Of a stretch of 23,382 nucleotides of DNA, positions 1 to 8,294 are shown piece by piece. Numbering within the stretch: the first letter of the stretch is position 1; every line of letters starts with the position of its first letter. This DNA is from SIG588 sp964515215. GTDB lineage: Bacteria > Bacillota > Clostridia > Oscillospirales > Acutalibacteraceae. The position numbers and the translations under genes are program-made. Under the pieces are notes generated by a model. The model did no database searches and was not told the DNA's origin. It saw nothing but the letters and a program-made list of their open reading frames with translations. The stretch covers positions 1 to 23,382 of the forward strand of contig CAZESL010000025.1 in NCBI GenBank assembly GCA_964515215.1. Reading direction: 5' to 3'.

Positions 1-70
1 CCTTGGCCCCCTTGACTAAAGGGGGCTGGCATTTTCGAGGAGTGTAACGAGGAGAAAATGACTGGGGGAT
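1..70. repeat. Palindromic intergenic repeat (GCCCCCTT hairpin family)
   Basis: An 8-bp perfect stem lies at 6-13 and 19-26 with a 5-nt loop. It is followed by a second stem (ATTTTC at 31-36 with GAAAAT at 54-59) and then ACTGGGGGAT. The layout (CCTTGG, CT-rich hairpin, GGC linker, second hairpin, GACT/ACTG plus a G-run) resembles the copies at 9125-9290 and 5985-6050. It lies between the bidirectional terminator at 139-178 and the window edge, so it may be truncated on the left. No coding potential is seen here. Confidence 0.55.
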
Positions 71-96
71 TTATTCGACCGAGCCGATACCCCGGC

Positions 97-124
97 GGTG
101 CGTCGAAAATCGCCGCACCCTACA
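97..124. repeat. GGTGCGTCG...CGCCGCACCCTACA repeat, partial copy
   Basis: This 28-nt segment matches 9369-9396 at 23 of 28 positions. All differences fall in the 5-nt loop (AAAAT here, CGAAG there), while both arms and the CCCTACA tail are identical. The far copy has an outer TGTAGGG arm that would pair with CCCTACA; this arm is absent here, so this copy looks like the right half only. Confidence 0.65.
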
Positions 125-138
125 ACGTCACTTATGCA

Positions 139-178
139 ACAAAAACCGACGCTCTCTCTTGAAAGCGTCGGTTTTTGT
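139..178. terminator. Bidirectional rho-independent terminator
   Basis: A perfect 15-bp stem (139-153 with 164-178) has a 10-nt loop. An A-tract on one arm and a T-tract on the other allow it to act in both directions. It directly follows, and overlaps by one base, the stop codon of the leftward membrane-protein gene, so it most likely ends the beta-galactosidase/membrane-protein transcript. Confidence 0.85.
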
Positions 179-849
179 TATTTTTCCTGCGTGTGTCCGT
201 GCTTCTGCGGGACGAAGCACAGCATCGTCAACAGCAGATAATACGGGGCATCGAGCAGCGTCTCGCCAAGTACTCCCTTAACGAAGTTGAACGCCACCAC
301 AAACGGGTACTGATGCAACTCCACCGCCGCCACGCATTTTACCACTTCGAACAACACCGTGACAACGAAACACGCGATCAACAGGCGGGCGCAGTAGAGC
401 GGATACCGCCGCGTAATGCGTCCGTGCGCGTGGCTGAGTTTGCCCCAAAACAGTACCGCCAAAAACGAAGCGAACAACACGCTTTCTGCCGTGGTTTCCA
501 CAGCGGCAAGGGTATCGGTCACTATCATGCCGCCTTTGAAGAGCGTGACGACCGCCGCCGCGGCGGTGTATATCTTCACACCGAACAGTACGAAATCGGG
601 AAACAGCAGATAGGTGTAGCGCACGCGCAAGGTGATGAGGATCGCCACCGCGGCGTACACCGCAATGCAGATAAGGTCGACGTCCCCGAGCGAAAACGCG
701 AAATGCAGTTGCCGTTCTTCATACACCGCGACCGCACCGCTGAGCACCTTTTCCACCGCCAGAAACACAAACATCCACCGTGTCCATTGCCACAACTGCC
801 GTTGTCGCCGCGCACTGTGAAACAGTTCGGTCAATTTGGAACGGATCAT
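178..849 (-). CDS. Polytopic membrane protein of unknown function
   Basis: I do not recognise this 223-residue protein. It has a short basic N-terminus (residues 1-24, many Arg, Lys and Gln) followed by about five or six hydrophobic segments near residues 25-43, 57-77, 82-104, 120-136, 152-174 and 182-213, then a polar tail, so it should sit in the cytoplasmic membrane. No catalytic or transport motif stands out. The start is supported by a GGAGG about 6 nt upstream of ATG. It begins 15 bp after the stop of the GH2 beta-galactosidase and ends in a strong terminator, so the two are almost certainly co-transcribed. A sugar-related role would be guilt by association only. Confidence 0.8.
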   Translation of the reverse strand: MIRSKLTELFHSARRQRQLWQWTRWMFVFLAVEKVLSGAVAVYEERQLHFAFSLGDVDLICIAVYAAVAILITLRVRYTYLLFPDFVLFGVKIYTAAAAVVTLFKGGMIVTDTLAAVETTAESVLFASFLAVLFWGKLSHAHGRITRRYPLYCARLLIACFVVTVLFEVVKCVAAVELHQYPFVVAFNFVKGVLGETLLDAPYYLLLTMLCFVPQKHGHTQEK

Positions 850-864
850 ACCGTCCCTCCCCTC

Positions 865-3669
865 TTATTGCAGGTAAACGGTAAACGAGAACGGCTCCTT
901 CTTCAAGCGATATGGTTCGAGCAACATGGGACCGCAACTGTTCGAGCCGACACCCGACACTTTGCCGTCCACCCGCAGGTTGGTGAACCCGCTCTTTTTG
1001 AGTTCGTCCTGATGATTCGCCGCCGTGAGTGCCGCGGCGGTGTATTCCGACACGTTGCATTCAAACTCGCCCCGCACCGTGAGGCCGCAATCCATTGACA
1101 GGCGCTTCACGCGGGTGTGGTTACCGTGCTCTTGCGGCATGACGTACGGCACGTATTCCTCCGCCGCCGACGAGCGGTACTCACCCATTTTGGCATGAGA
1201 ATACATATCGCAATAGTTTTCGCCGTCACCCATACCAAAATAGGTAAACCCATCGTTTTCGGCGGTCAAGGTAAATTCAAACCCGATACGCGGAATGTAG
1301 GGCGAAGCCAATCGCCCGCCGAAATCGCCCGTCACCGTCACCGCTGCCGTACCGTCTTCAAAGAAGGTATACGTGGCGGTATACTTCATCATCGGCATGC
1401 GCGACACCCCTGCAAGGAACGCATTCACCGTGATCGTGTTTCCGCTCACCGTGCAATCGTATACCTTGTGGAACACGCGGTCAAGACGGTCTTCCCACCA
1501 CTGATGGCGGATGTTGCGGTCGTTATCGGTCGGCGCACGCCACACCGAAAGACGCACGGGTGCGGCAAGTAACTCTTTTCCTTCTTTTTTGATCGACACA
1601 AACTGACCGTACAATTTCGAGAACGTGTATGCGGTCGTTTCGGTCTGCACCCGCAGAAGGTCGCCGTCTTCGGTGATGGCAACGGGTGCCGATGCCGCGG
1701 GAGTGAAGGTCTTTTCGCACACCGCGAACTGCACGAAACCGCGCTCGTACTCCCCATCCAGTTGATAAAGGTTCAAATATACTCCCATCTCACACGGCAC
1801 GTCCACCGAAAACGGCACGGATACCTGCACCGTTTCGTGCGGGGCGGCAGTGATCGTCACGTCTTGTGCTTTCACCGTTTGACCGTCGGCGGTGAGTTCC
1901 AAACGGAAGGTGTAATCCGCAAGGTCGGTGAAATCGTAACGGTTGGTGACGTACAGCGCGCCGTCCTTGTACACCGCCGCGAACCCTTGGTAACAGTACT
2001 TCGCATTCAGCGAACCTGCTTTAAAGGAGCGGTCGTGGAACACCAGCCCGTCCGAGCAGAAGTTACCGTCGTGGGTGAGTTCGCCGAAATCGCCGCCGTA
2101 ACGGGGCACACCGTCCACCAGGACAGTATGATCCGCCCACTCCCAGATGCACCCGCCGATGAATTGCGGATGGGCGTACATCAATTCCACGTAATCCCGC
2201 ACGTCACCGGGGCCGTTGCCCATTGCGTGGGCATACTCGCACAGGAAGATGGGCTGTGCGAGTTCGTGATGAGTGAGTTTGTGCGCCAACTCGTCGGTAG
2301 ACGCATACATGCGGGAATAGACGTCGGTTCCCTCGAATCGCCCCATAGCCGAAGCGCTTTCGTAATGCACCGGACGGGTATTATCGCGGTTGTGGATCCA
2401 ATCCGCCATCGCCCGTTGGTTGTCGCCGTACCCGCTCTCGTTGCCGAGCGACCACATGATGACACACGGGTGGTTTTTGTCCCGCTCGACCATGCGTTCC
2501 GCGCGTTCCACGTACGCCTCCCGCCAGGCGGGCAACATATTCGGCCAGTCTTGCGGATTCTCGGCATCGTCCCATCCGGCGTTCACACAGCGGCTCGTAA
2601 ACCCGTGGGTCTCAATATCCGTTTCGTCGATCACGTAAAAGCCCATTTCATCGCACAGCGAAAGGAAGTGCGGGGTGGGCGGGTAGTGAGACGTACGGAT
2701 GGTGTTGATGTTGAGTTCCTTCATGCGTGTAAGGTCGAGCAGAATATCTTCGTCCGACATGGTGAACCCTTTTTCGGGATGGGTGTCGTGATGGTTCACA
2801 CCTTTCAACTTCACCGCCACACCGTTCACGAGCAGTTCGTATTTGTCCGAGATCGTGATCTCCCGCATACCGACTTTAACGGGGATATACTCAGTCTCGC
2901 CGCGCACCACCACCGTGTAGAGATACGGGTGTTCCGCATTCCACAGGACGGGATCGGACAAGTCCGCCACCGCACCGTCGGGGGTATAGATCTCATAATC
3001 CTCGGCCGACACGCAGATATGCGAGCAATCGGCGGTGATATCGATATCGCGGATATGCCCCGCCTCACGCGAGAGCAGATACACGTCACGGAAAATGCCG
3101 TTCATACGGAAGAAATCCTGATCTTCCAGATAACTGCCGCTGCACCATTTGCGCACCACCGCACGCAATTCGTTCTCGCCCGTTTTTACGAAGGCGGACA
3201 GATCGAATTCGGCAGGCAGGTGCGAGCCCTGGCTGTACCCGACGTACTGCCCGTTCACATACAGCGAAAGGCACGAACACACCCCTTCGAACACCACAAA
3301 TGTCTCGCGTGCCGTCCACTGCTCGTCCAATGTAAAGACGGTGCGGTACACCCCCGCGGGGTTTTCGTCGGGAACGTAGGGCGGATCGACGGGATACGGG
3401 TAATTCACGTTGGTGTAATACGGTTTTTCGTATCCGTGCATCTGCCAGCAGGAGGGCACGGGAATCGTATCCCACGCGGCAATGTCGTCCGTAAGATCGA
3501 TATCGCGGGCGAAGAACTTGAAATCCCACTCGCCGTTCAGCAGACGGTAATAGCGGGAAGCGGTGCGGTCACCCGCCAGCGCCTTTTCCAAACTGTCGTA
3601 CGGAATATAATATGCCCGCGTCGCCTCGCGGTTTTCACTCAAAAAAGCAGGATCTTCATAAAAACGCAT
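865..3669 (-). CDS. lacZ: GH2 beta-galactosidase (LacZ-type)
   Basis: This 934-residue cytoplasmic enzyme has no signal peptide and should hydrolyse terminal beta-galactosides by a retaining mechanism. Domains in order are a jelly-roll sugar-binding domain (about 40-205), a very short second domain (about 208-265), the TIM barrel (about 280-570, with KGVNHHDTHP at 289-298) and a C-terminal beta-galactosidase small-chain region. The acid/base Glu is E411 in WSLGNESGYG and the nucleophile is E478 in LCEYAHAMGN. An upstream in-frame ATG would add 25 residues, but those overlap the promoter; MRFYEDP is chosen because GAAGGAG lies 8 nt before it. It is divergent from the GH31 gene. Its second domain is about 45 residues shorter than in E. 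coli LacZ, which has 1023 residues overall. Substrate could be lactose or a plant or host beta-galactoside. Confidence 0.93.
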   Translation of the reverse strand: MRFYEDPAFLSENREATRAYYIPYDSLEKALAGDRTASRYYRLLNGEWDFKFFARDIDLTDDIAAWDTIPVPSCWQMHGYEKPYYTNVNYPYPVDPPYVPDENPAGVYRTVFTLDEQWTARETFVVFEGVCSCLSLYVNGQYVGYSQGSHLPAEFDLSAFVKTGENELRAVVRKWCSGSYLEDQDFFRMNGIFRDVYLLSREAGHIRDIDITADCSHICVSAEDYEIYTPDGAVADLSDPVLWNAEHPYLYTVVVRGETEYIPVKVGMREITISDKYELLVNGVAVKLKGVNHHDTHPEKGFTMSDEDILLDLTRMKELNINTIRTSHYPPTPHFLSLCDEMGFYVIDETDIETHGFTSRCVNAGWDDAENPQDWPNMLPAWREAYVERAERMVERDKNHPCVIMWSLGNESGYGDNQRAMADWIHNRDNTRPVHYESASAMGRFEGTDVYSRMYASTDELAHKLTHHELAQPIFLCEYAHAMGNGPGDVRDYVELMYAHPQFIGGCIWEWADHTVLVDGVPRYGGDFGELTHDGNFCSDGLVFHDRSFKAGSLNAKYCYQGFAAVYKDGALYVTNRYDFTDLADYTFRLELTADGQTVKAQDVTITAAPHETVQVSVPFSVDVPCEMGVYLNLYQLDGEYERGFVQFAVCEKTFTPAASAPVAITEDGDLLRVQTETTAYTFSKLYGQFVSIKKEGKELLAAPVRLSVWRAPTDNDRNIRHQWWEDRLDRVFHKVYDCTVSGNTITVNAFLAGVSRMPMMKYTATYTFFEDGTAAVTVTGDFGGRLASPYIPRIGFEFTLTAENDGFTYFGMGDGENYCDMYSHAKMGEYRSSAAEEYVPYVMPQEHGNHTRVKRLSMDCGLTVRGEFECNVSEYTAAALTAANHQDELKKSGFTNLRVDGKVSGVGSNSCGPMLLEPYRLKKEPFSFTVYLQ

Positions 3670-3702
3670 GGATAGCACTCCTTCAACGTGAGATATATGT
3701 CT

Positions 3703-3731
3703 ACTATAGCGGTTTTCGAAGAAGTTTTCAA
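3703..3731 (-). promoter_or_regulatory. Promoter of the beta-galactosidase gene
   Basis: On the minus strand a -35 TTGAAA (3726-3731) and a -10 TATAGT (3703-3708) are separated by exactly 17 nt, close to the sigma-A consensus. The start codon lies about 34 nt downstream of the -10 box, with GAAGGAG at 3678-3684. Confidence 0.75.
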
Positions 3732-3759
3732 GTATTTTACACAAAAATCCGTTCTTTAT

Positions 3760-3788
3760 TTGACTTTTTACATGGAATGTGAAATAAT
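3760..3788 (+). promoter_or_regulatory. Promoter of the GH31 gene
   Basis: A -35 TTGACT (3760-3765) and a -10 AATAAT (3783-3788) are separated by 17 nt. A TG dinucleotide at 3780-3781 forms an extended -10 element. The leader to the ATG at 3817 is short and contains GGAGG at 3805-3809. With the opposing lacZ promoter only about 28 bp away, one regulator bound here could control both genes, though no clear operator palindrome is visible. Confidence 0.7.
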
Positions 3789-3816
3789 GGGCTCAACAAC
3801 AAACGGAGGTGCTTCT

Positions 3817-5970
3817 ATGTATTCTCATCGTGATGTAACGCCGATCCACACGAATGTTTTCAAAGTTACACTGTGGGACAGTCACCGCGAAGAGCGCCGA
3901 AGCGAATTCGTGCAAGAGAACATTTCTGCTACCGATTTTCAAGGTACGTGCACCTGTACGGCAGGCACGGACGGGCTTTTGCGTTTTGCGCTGAACGGGC
4001 GGGAGATACTCCGTGAGATCGCGACCGAATTCACCCTCGGTTTCGGCATCGGAGAGACCGATGCCATATACGGTTTGGGGTTGCACCAGACCACCGCCTT
4101 CAACCGCCGCGGTACCGTGTGCCAACTGCTGCAAAACAACGGGGTGTCCACCGCCGTGCCGTTTATGACCTCGGGTGCGGGTTATGCCCTCTTGTTCGAC
4201 ACCTGCGCGTTTATGAGTGTGGGCATCGACAAGCCCTGCACCACTGACTATCACGATACGTTTGATACCGAAGAATCCCGCCCGAATGAAATTCATATTT
4301 TTGCGGACGATGCGGATATTTTCACCTATTATGTCATTTTGGATGAACGCATCGACGGGCAGATCGCCGCCTACCGTGCGCTGACGGGGCAAGCACCGCT
4401 CTTCCCGAAATGGGCGTACGGCTTCTTCCAAAGCCGTGAGCACTACGGCACGCAGGAGGATATTCTGTCGGTGGCACGGGAATTCCGCCGCCGTCACGTC
4501 CCGCTCGACTGCATCGTGCAGGATTGGAACTATTGGGGTGAGCACGGCTGGAACGCGGTGACGTGGGACCTGAACCGCTACCCCGACCCTGCCGCCATGA
4601 CCCGCGAGATCCACGGTATGGATATGAAGGTCATTATCTCGGTGTGGCCGAGTTTCGGTGCCGAAACCGCCATCTGCAACGAACTCGAAGCGGTGGGCGG
4701 TATTTTGGAAAAGCCCGACCGTTCGGGCGAAAACTGGGGGCGGGTGCACGACCCGTTCAACCCCCAAGCCGCGGCGATCGTGTGGGACTACATGCGCCGC
4801 AACCTGTGGCAGAACGGCATTGACGGCTGGTGGCTCGACTCCACCGAGCCGGATATCGGCGGTTCCAACTCCAAAAATCTCCGCTTTTGTTGCGACACGG
4901 CAAGCGGCCCCACCCGCCGTTTTTTGAACGCCTATGCACTGGCATCCTGCCGCAACACGTACAAGGCACAGCGCGCGTGCGACGGCAACCGCCGTGTGTT
5001 CATTCTCACCCGCAGCGGCTGGGCGGGACAACAGCGGTACGCCGTCTCCACCTGGACGGGGGACGTCACAGCGGATTGGGACGTGTTTCGCTATCAGGTG
5101 AATTCGCTTCTGAGTTTCAGTTTGTCGGGTGTGCCGTATTCCACCACCGATATCGGCGGCTTTTGGGTGCGGGAGAATTTTGAGGGCGGCAACCGCAACC
5201 CCGCGTACCGCGAACTGTATACCCGTTGGTACTGGTTCGGTGTGTTCAGCCCGCTGTTTCGCTCGCACGGCACCTCCACCCCACGTGAGATATGGTTCTT
5301 CGGTGACGAGGGAGACGAGCACTACGAAGCACAACTCGCCGCTTCCCGCCTGCGCTACAGCTTGGTGCCGTACATCTACGCTACCGCCCGCCGTGTATGG
5401 GAGGCGGGGTACTCCTTTTTACGTCCGCTGGCGGCGGCGTTCGACGACGAAGCCGTTGCCGACACGTTTGACACCTATATGTTCGGCGAAAGTTTGCTTA
5501 TACACGTTGTCACCGCCCCCGACGTCCGCGAAACGGCGGTGTACCTTCCCCGCGGATGCGACTGGTACGAGTATTTCACGGGCGAAAAACACGCGGGCGG
5601 TGCGACCGTCACGGTGAAAACGCCGCTCGACACCACCCCCGTGTTTGTGAAGGGCGGCTCGGTCGTGCTCACCGCCGCCCCCGCGGAATGCACCGCACGG
5701 CAGGACGAGACGGCACTCACCGTCAAGGTGTTCGCGGGCGCGGATACCGCCGCGTTCCATTACGTCGATGACGGCGACGGTTATGCGTATGAAAACGGCG
5801 CGTACATGAAGATCCCGTTCGACTGGAACGACACCGCCCGCACCCTCACGGTCGGTGCACCCGTAGGCGACACCCGTTTTGACCCGCACCGCACCTTGGC
5901 AGTGGAGTTGAACGGCGTGCCCTGCGGCACGTACACGTATGACGGGGAGGCGCTCACGATCACGCTGTAA
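3817..5970 (+). CDS. GH31 alpha-glycosidase, probably alpha-xylosidase or alpha-glucosidase
   Basis: This 717-residue enzyme has no signal peptide and is expected to be cytoplasmic. An N-terminal beta-sandwich with the GLGLH signature (about 86-90) leads into the TIM barrel from about residue 195 (FPKWAYGFFQSREHYG). The GH31 nucleophile is D341 in GWWLDSTEPD, and the acid/base is D416 in STWTGDVTADWD. The WLDSTEPD form is typical of the alpha-xylosidase-like branch rather than the WIDMNE form of maltases, but specificity cannot be fixed by eye. C-terminal beta domains follow from about residue 560. An in-frame ATG at 3688 lies upstream of the promoter; the start at 3817 is chosen for GGAGG 7 nt upstream. 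It runs divergently from lacZ, so the two enzymes may act on the same galactose- and xylose- or glucose-decorated oligosaccharide. Confidence 0.9.
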   Translation: MYSHRDVTPIHTNVFKVTLWDSHREERRSEFVQENISATDFQGTCTCTAGTDGLLRFALNGREILREIATEFTLGFGIGETDAIYGLGLHQTTAFNRRGTVCQLLQNNGVSTAVPFMTSGAGYALLFDTCAFMSVGIDKPCTTDYHDTFDTEESRPNEIHIFADDADIFTYYVILDERIDGQIAAYRALTGQAPLFPKWAYGFFQSREHYGTQEDILSVAREFRRRHVPLDCIVQDWNYWGEHGWNAVTWDLNRYPDPAAMTREIHGMDMKVIISVWPSFGAETAICNELEAVGGILEKPDRSGENWGRVHDPFNPQAAAIVWDYMRRNLWQNGIDGWWLDSTEPDIGGSNSKNLRFCCDTASGPTRRFLNAYALASCRNTYKAQRACDGNRRVFILTRSGWAGQQRYAVSTWTGDVTADWDVFRYQVNSLLSFSLSGVPYSTTDIGGFWVRENFEGGNRNPAYRELYTRWYWFGVFSPLFRSHGTSTPREIWFFGDEGDEHYEAQLAASRLRYSLVPYIYATARRVWEAGYSFLRPLAAAFDDEAVADTFDTYMFGESLLIHVVTAPDVRETAVYLPRGCDWYEYFTGEKHAGGATVTVKTPLDTTPVFVKGGSVVLTAAPAECTARQDETALTVKVFAGADTAAFHYVDDGDGYAYENGAYMKIPFDWNDTARTLTVGAPVGDTRFDPHRTLAVELNGVPCGTYTYDGEALTITL

Positions 5971-5984
5971 GTGGTCTTAGTCTG

Positions 5985-6050
5985 TAAACTCCCTCAGTCT
6001 CGCTACGCTCGACAGCTCCCTCAAGGAGGGAGCCTTCGTAGCCTCCCTCA
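5985..6050. repeat. CTCCCTC palindromic repeat after the GH31 gene
   Basis: The core is GCTCCCTC (6015-6022), a 3-nt loop AAG, and GAGGGAGC (6026-6033). The same 8-bp stem with a 3-nt loop occurs at 9132-9150. It is preceded by ACTCCCTCAGTCTCGC and followed by GCCTCCCTCAG, giving further pairing options. It lies between two convergent genes, directly before the terminator at 6085-6122. Confidence 0.65.
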
Positions 6051-6084
6051 GAAAAGCCGGAAGGAGTGCTGCGTATTCTCACTG

Positions 6085-6122
6085 AAACGACCGCGGAGTG
6101 GATATCCACTCCGCGGTCGTTT
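6085..6122. terminator. Bidirectional terminator between convergent genes
   Basis: A 38-nt perfect palindrome (AAACGACCGCGGAGTGGAT and its complement, centred at 6103/6104) is followed on the plus strand by a T-rich stretch. It should end the rightward GH31 transcript. On the minus strand it follows the M20 stop codon by 4 nt and ends in TTT, so it can serve that gene too. Confidence 0.85.
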
Positions 6123-6126
6123 GGTT

Positions 6127-7581
6127 TTATCGTTTTTCCTGCAGACGGATGACCGTCTTGTAATACTCCACTGCCGACGGCAGGCACCCCGTCTCGATGT
6201 TTTCGTTCAACCCGTGCATACCCTTCATTTGTTCGGGGCCGTAGTTTACGGGTGCAAACCGCACGCAACTGTCACACACTTCGCCGTAAAAGCGGGCGTC
6301 GGTCGCCCCCGTGACCACGTAGGGCAACACACCGACCCCGGGGAAGACGGTCTCCACCGCCTTTTGGGTCACGGCAAAGGCCTCGCCGTTCAAGTCAAGT
6401 GCGGCGGACGGCACACCGCGGTACACCACTTCGGTCTCCACACCGTATTTGGCGGCAAGGTCGGTGATGATCGCCAAACTCTCGTCGGTGCCTTGATGCG
6501 GAATAAACCGCATATTCGCACATACCGTCGCTTCGGCGGGCAGGACGTTGTACCCTTCCGACCCGCTCTGCATAGTGAAAGCGATGGTGGTTTGAAGCAT
6601 CGCCGCCGCTTGCGCGCTGATCAGCGGCATCACCTTTTTCAAAAGCGGACGGAACAGCCACAAGTTTGCCATAACGAGCCGCAGGCCGAAATTGCCGCAA
6701 TACGGGGCGATACGCCCGAACATCGCGTTGACAGCGGGCGAAAACGCCGCCTTGAAGGGGGATCGTTTTTCCACCCGTGCCACGAATTTCGCGAGACGCG
6801 GAATAGGGGTATTGCGGGCGGGCGCACTCGCGTGACCGCCGACCGAACGGGCGGTGAATTTCACGTCGCCGTACCCTTTTTCAAAAATACCGATGGCGGC
6901 GAAATGCCCTTTGACACCCACCACGGGGTCCTGTACGATACTGCCGCCTTCGTCACACAGCATGAAGAGCCGTATCCCGTGTTCCTTCAACCATGCGGCG
7001 AGTTTCGGCGCACCGTCACCGCCGACCTCTTCGGTGCAACTGCTGGCAAGATACACGTCACACGCGGGGGTATACCCTGCGGCAAGCAATTCCTCGACCG
7101 CTTGAAAAAACGCCATCAGACTGGCTTTGGTGTCGGCGGCACCGCGCCCCCACACCTTGCCTTCTGCGATCGTCCCCGAAAACGGCGGGTATTTCCACCC
7201 GCTCTCCTCCCCTGCTTCCACCACGTCCATGTGGCTCATCAGCAGAATGGGGGCTTTGTCGGTCTGCCCGTTCCATTTGAGCATCAAATTGCCGTCGATC
7301 TCAATTTTTTCGGCGGCGGCAAAGGTACGGGGAAACAGTTCTTCAAGCAACGCGTGAAATGCGCGGAATTTTTCCGGCTCGGCCACCCCACGGCGGGAGA
7401 CGGTCTCCACCTGCACCATGCGGGAGAGTTTTTTCGCATAATCGTCCACGCGGGCGGTGTCGTCCGACAGTGCGTACTGCGTGGTCTTCTTCGGAAGCAA
7501 CAAGGTACGCACCAGTGCGACGAGCAACAGCAAAAGCAGCACGCCAACTGCGGCAGCAAGAGTGATCCAAACGTAGTCCAT
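6127..7581 (-). CDS. M20 family metallopeptidase with N-terminal membrane anchor
   Basis: This 484-residue zinc-dependent hydrolase resembles the carboxypeptidase S/PM20D1 branch of M20 and should cleave a peptide or N-acyl amino acid bond. Residues 4-28 form one transmembrane segment. The catalytic domain would face outward if the Arg and Lys that follow were not cytoplasmic; topology is uncertain. The metal site is complete: H117 and D119 in SHMDVV, bridging D150 in GAADTK, catalytic E184 and ligand E185 in CTEEVGG, D210 in LCDEGG, and H456 in GMHGLNEN. A lid or dimerisation domain with GGHASAP lies in between. GGAGG, inside the end of the upstream gene, lies 8 nt before ATG, and the intergenic gap is 3 bp, which indicates translational coupling to two membrane-protein genes. 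Its substrate is unknown. Confidence 0.9.
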   Translation of the reverse strand: MDYVWITLAAAVGVLLLLLLVALVRTLLLPKKTTQYALSDDTARVDDYAKKLSRMVQVETVSRRGVAEPEKFRAFHALLEELFPRTFAAAEKIEIDGNLMLKWNGQTDKAPILLMSHMDVVEAGEESGWKYPPFSGTIAEGKVWGRGAADTKASLMAFFQAVEELLAAGYTPACDVYLASSCTEEVGGDGAPKLAAWLKEHGIRLFMLCDEGGSIVQDPVVGVKGHFAAIGIFEKGYGDVKFTARSVGGHASAPARNTPIPRLAKFVARVEKRSPFKAAFSPAVNAMFGRIAPYCGNFGLRLVMANLWLFRPLLKKVMPLISAQAAAMLQTTIAFTMQSGSEGYNVLPAEATVCANMRFIPHQGTDESLAIITDLAAKYGVETEVVYRGVPSAALDLNGEAFAVTQKAVETVFPGVGVLPYVVTGATDARFYGEVCDSCVRFAPVNYGPEQMKGMHGLNENIETGCLPSAVEYYKTVIRLQEKR

Positions 7582-7584
7582 AGT

Positions 7585-8280
7585 TTATTCCTCCACGGGC
7601 GCGTTCTCTTTGGCTTTGCGGAACAGCACCCACGCGTGGGCAATGGCGATCGCACCGCTCAGCAGCATTAAGAACCCGACGCTGGAAATGAGGGACGGCA
7701 CGCACACGAACAGCACCGACATGACCACGAGCGGGATCGCCACGATCTGTTTGCCGCGACGGAAATATTTATACGCCATAGCGCCGAACAGCGCGGGCAC
7801 CACGTTGTTGAAGGCAGGTTGCAACACGGGTGCGCTGAGCACGGGTTGCAGGGGGATCAGCAGCATCACACCCAGTGCGATGACCGCCGTGGTAACCAGC
7901 GAAGAGGTCGCGATCGAAAGGGTGGACACGATCTCGTTTTCAGTCGTTCCCGCCTCAGTGCCCACGATATCCCGCGCATTGAGCGCGCAGGGGATCTTCA
8001 TATTGATAAGATTACCCGTCAAAAAGGCAAGGTAACTGCCACCCGCACCGAGCATCGGGGTGTACACCAAAAATTCCACGATACAGCTCGGAATATAGAT
8101 GATGCCGATCTGCAAAAGGCCTTTCGCAAACGCGGAAAGGTTGGGCAGGGCGCCGAGTGACAGACCCATAGCGAAGGGTGCCGCCAGCATCAGGAGAATG
8201 CCGATCAGCGAGCCGATACGTCCGAAAAGATGGGTGCGCGCCATATATTTTTCCAAGTATTTTTCATTGTTCTGCGTCAT
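7585..8280 (-). CDS. Polytopic membrane protein, partner of the DUF5058-like protein
   Basis: This 231-residue protein has about six hydrophobic segments (near 20-42, 52-72, 120-145, 155-170, 178-196 and 198-219). I cannot name its family. A glycine- and asparagine-containing stretch GGSYLAFLTGNLINMK (80-95) and a polar segment GTEAGTTENEI (107-117) interrupt the helices and look like candidate pore or substrate-binding loops; that is inference. The in-frame ATG at 8373 would overlap the upstream gene by about 80 bp. The ATG at 8280 is preferred because AAGGAGGG lies 8 nt upstream. It starts 14 bp after the DUF5058-like gene and ends 3 bp before the M20 peptidase, so the three are one operon. 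Confidence 0.8.
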   Translation of the reverse strand: MTQNNEKYLEKYMARTHLFGRIGSLIGILLMLAAPFAMGLSLGALPNLSAFAKGLLQIGIIYIPSCIVEFLVYTPMLGAGGSYLAFLTGNLINMKIPCALNARDIVGTEAGTTENEIVSTLSIATSSLVTTAVIALGVMLLIPLQPVLSAPVLQPAFNNVVPALFGAMAYKYFRRGKQIVAIPLVVMSVLFVCVPSLISSVGFLMLLSGAIAIAHAWVLFRKAKENAPVEE

Positions 8281-8294
8281 GTTCTTCACCCTCC

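Noticed and set aside
1762..3675. A 637-residue open frame on the plus strand opposite lacZ.
   Set aside because: It is a codon-bias shadow: the composition is rich in His, Arg and Val and matches no family, while the opposite strand encodes a complete GH2 enzyme.
3669..3744. A longer lacZ start adding 25 residues.
   Set aside because: The extension covers the -10 and -35 boxes, while a strong GAAGGAG is placed for the start at 3669.
3793..5334. A 513-residue open frame on the minus strand opposite the GH31 gene.
   Set aside because: It covers a complete GH31 catalytic domain in antisense, with no motif and no ribosome binding site.
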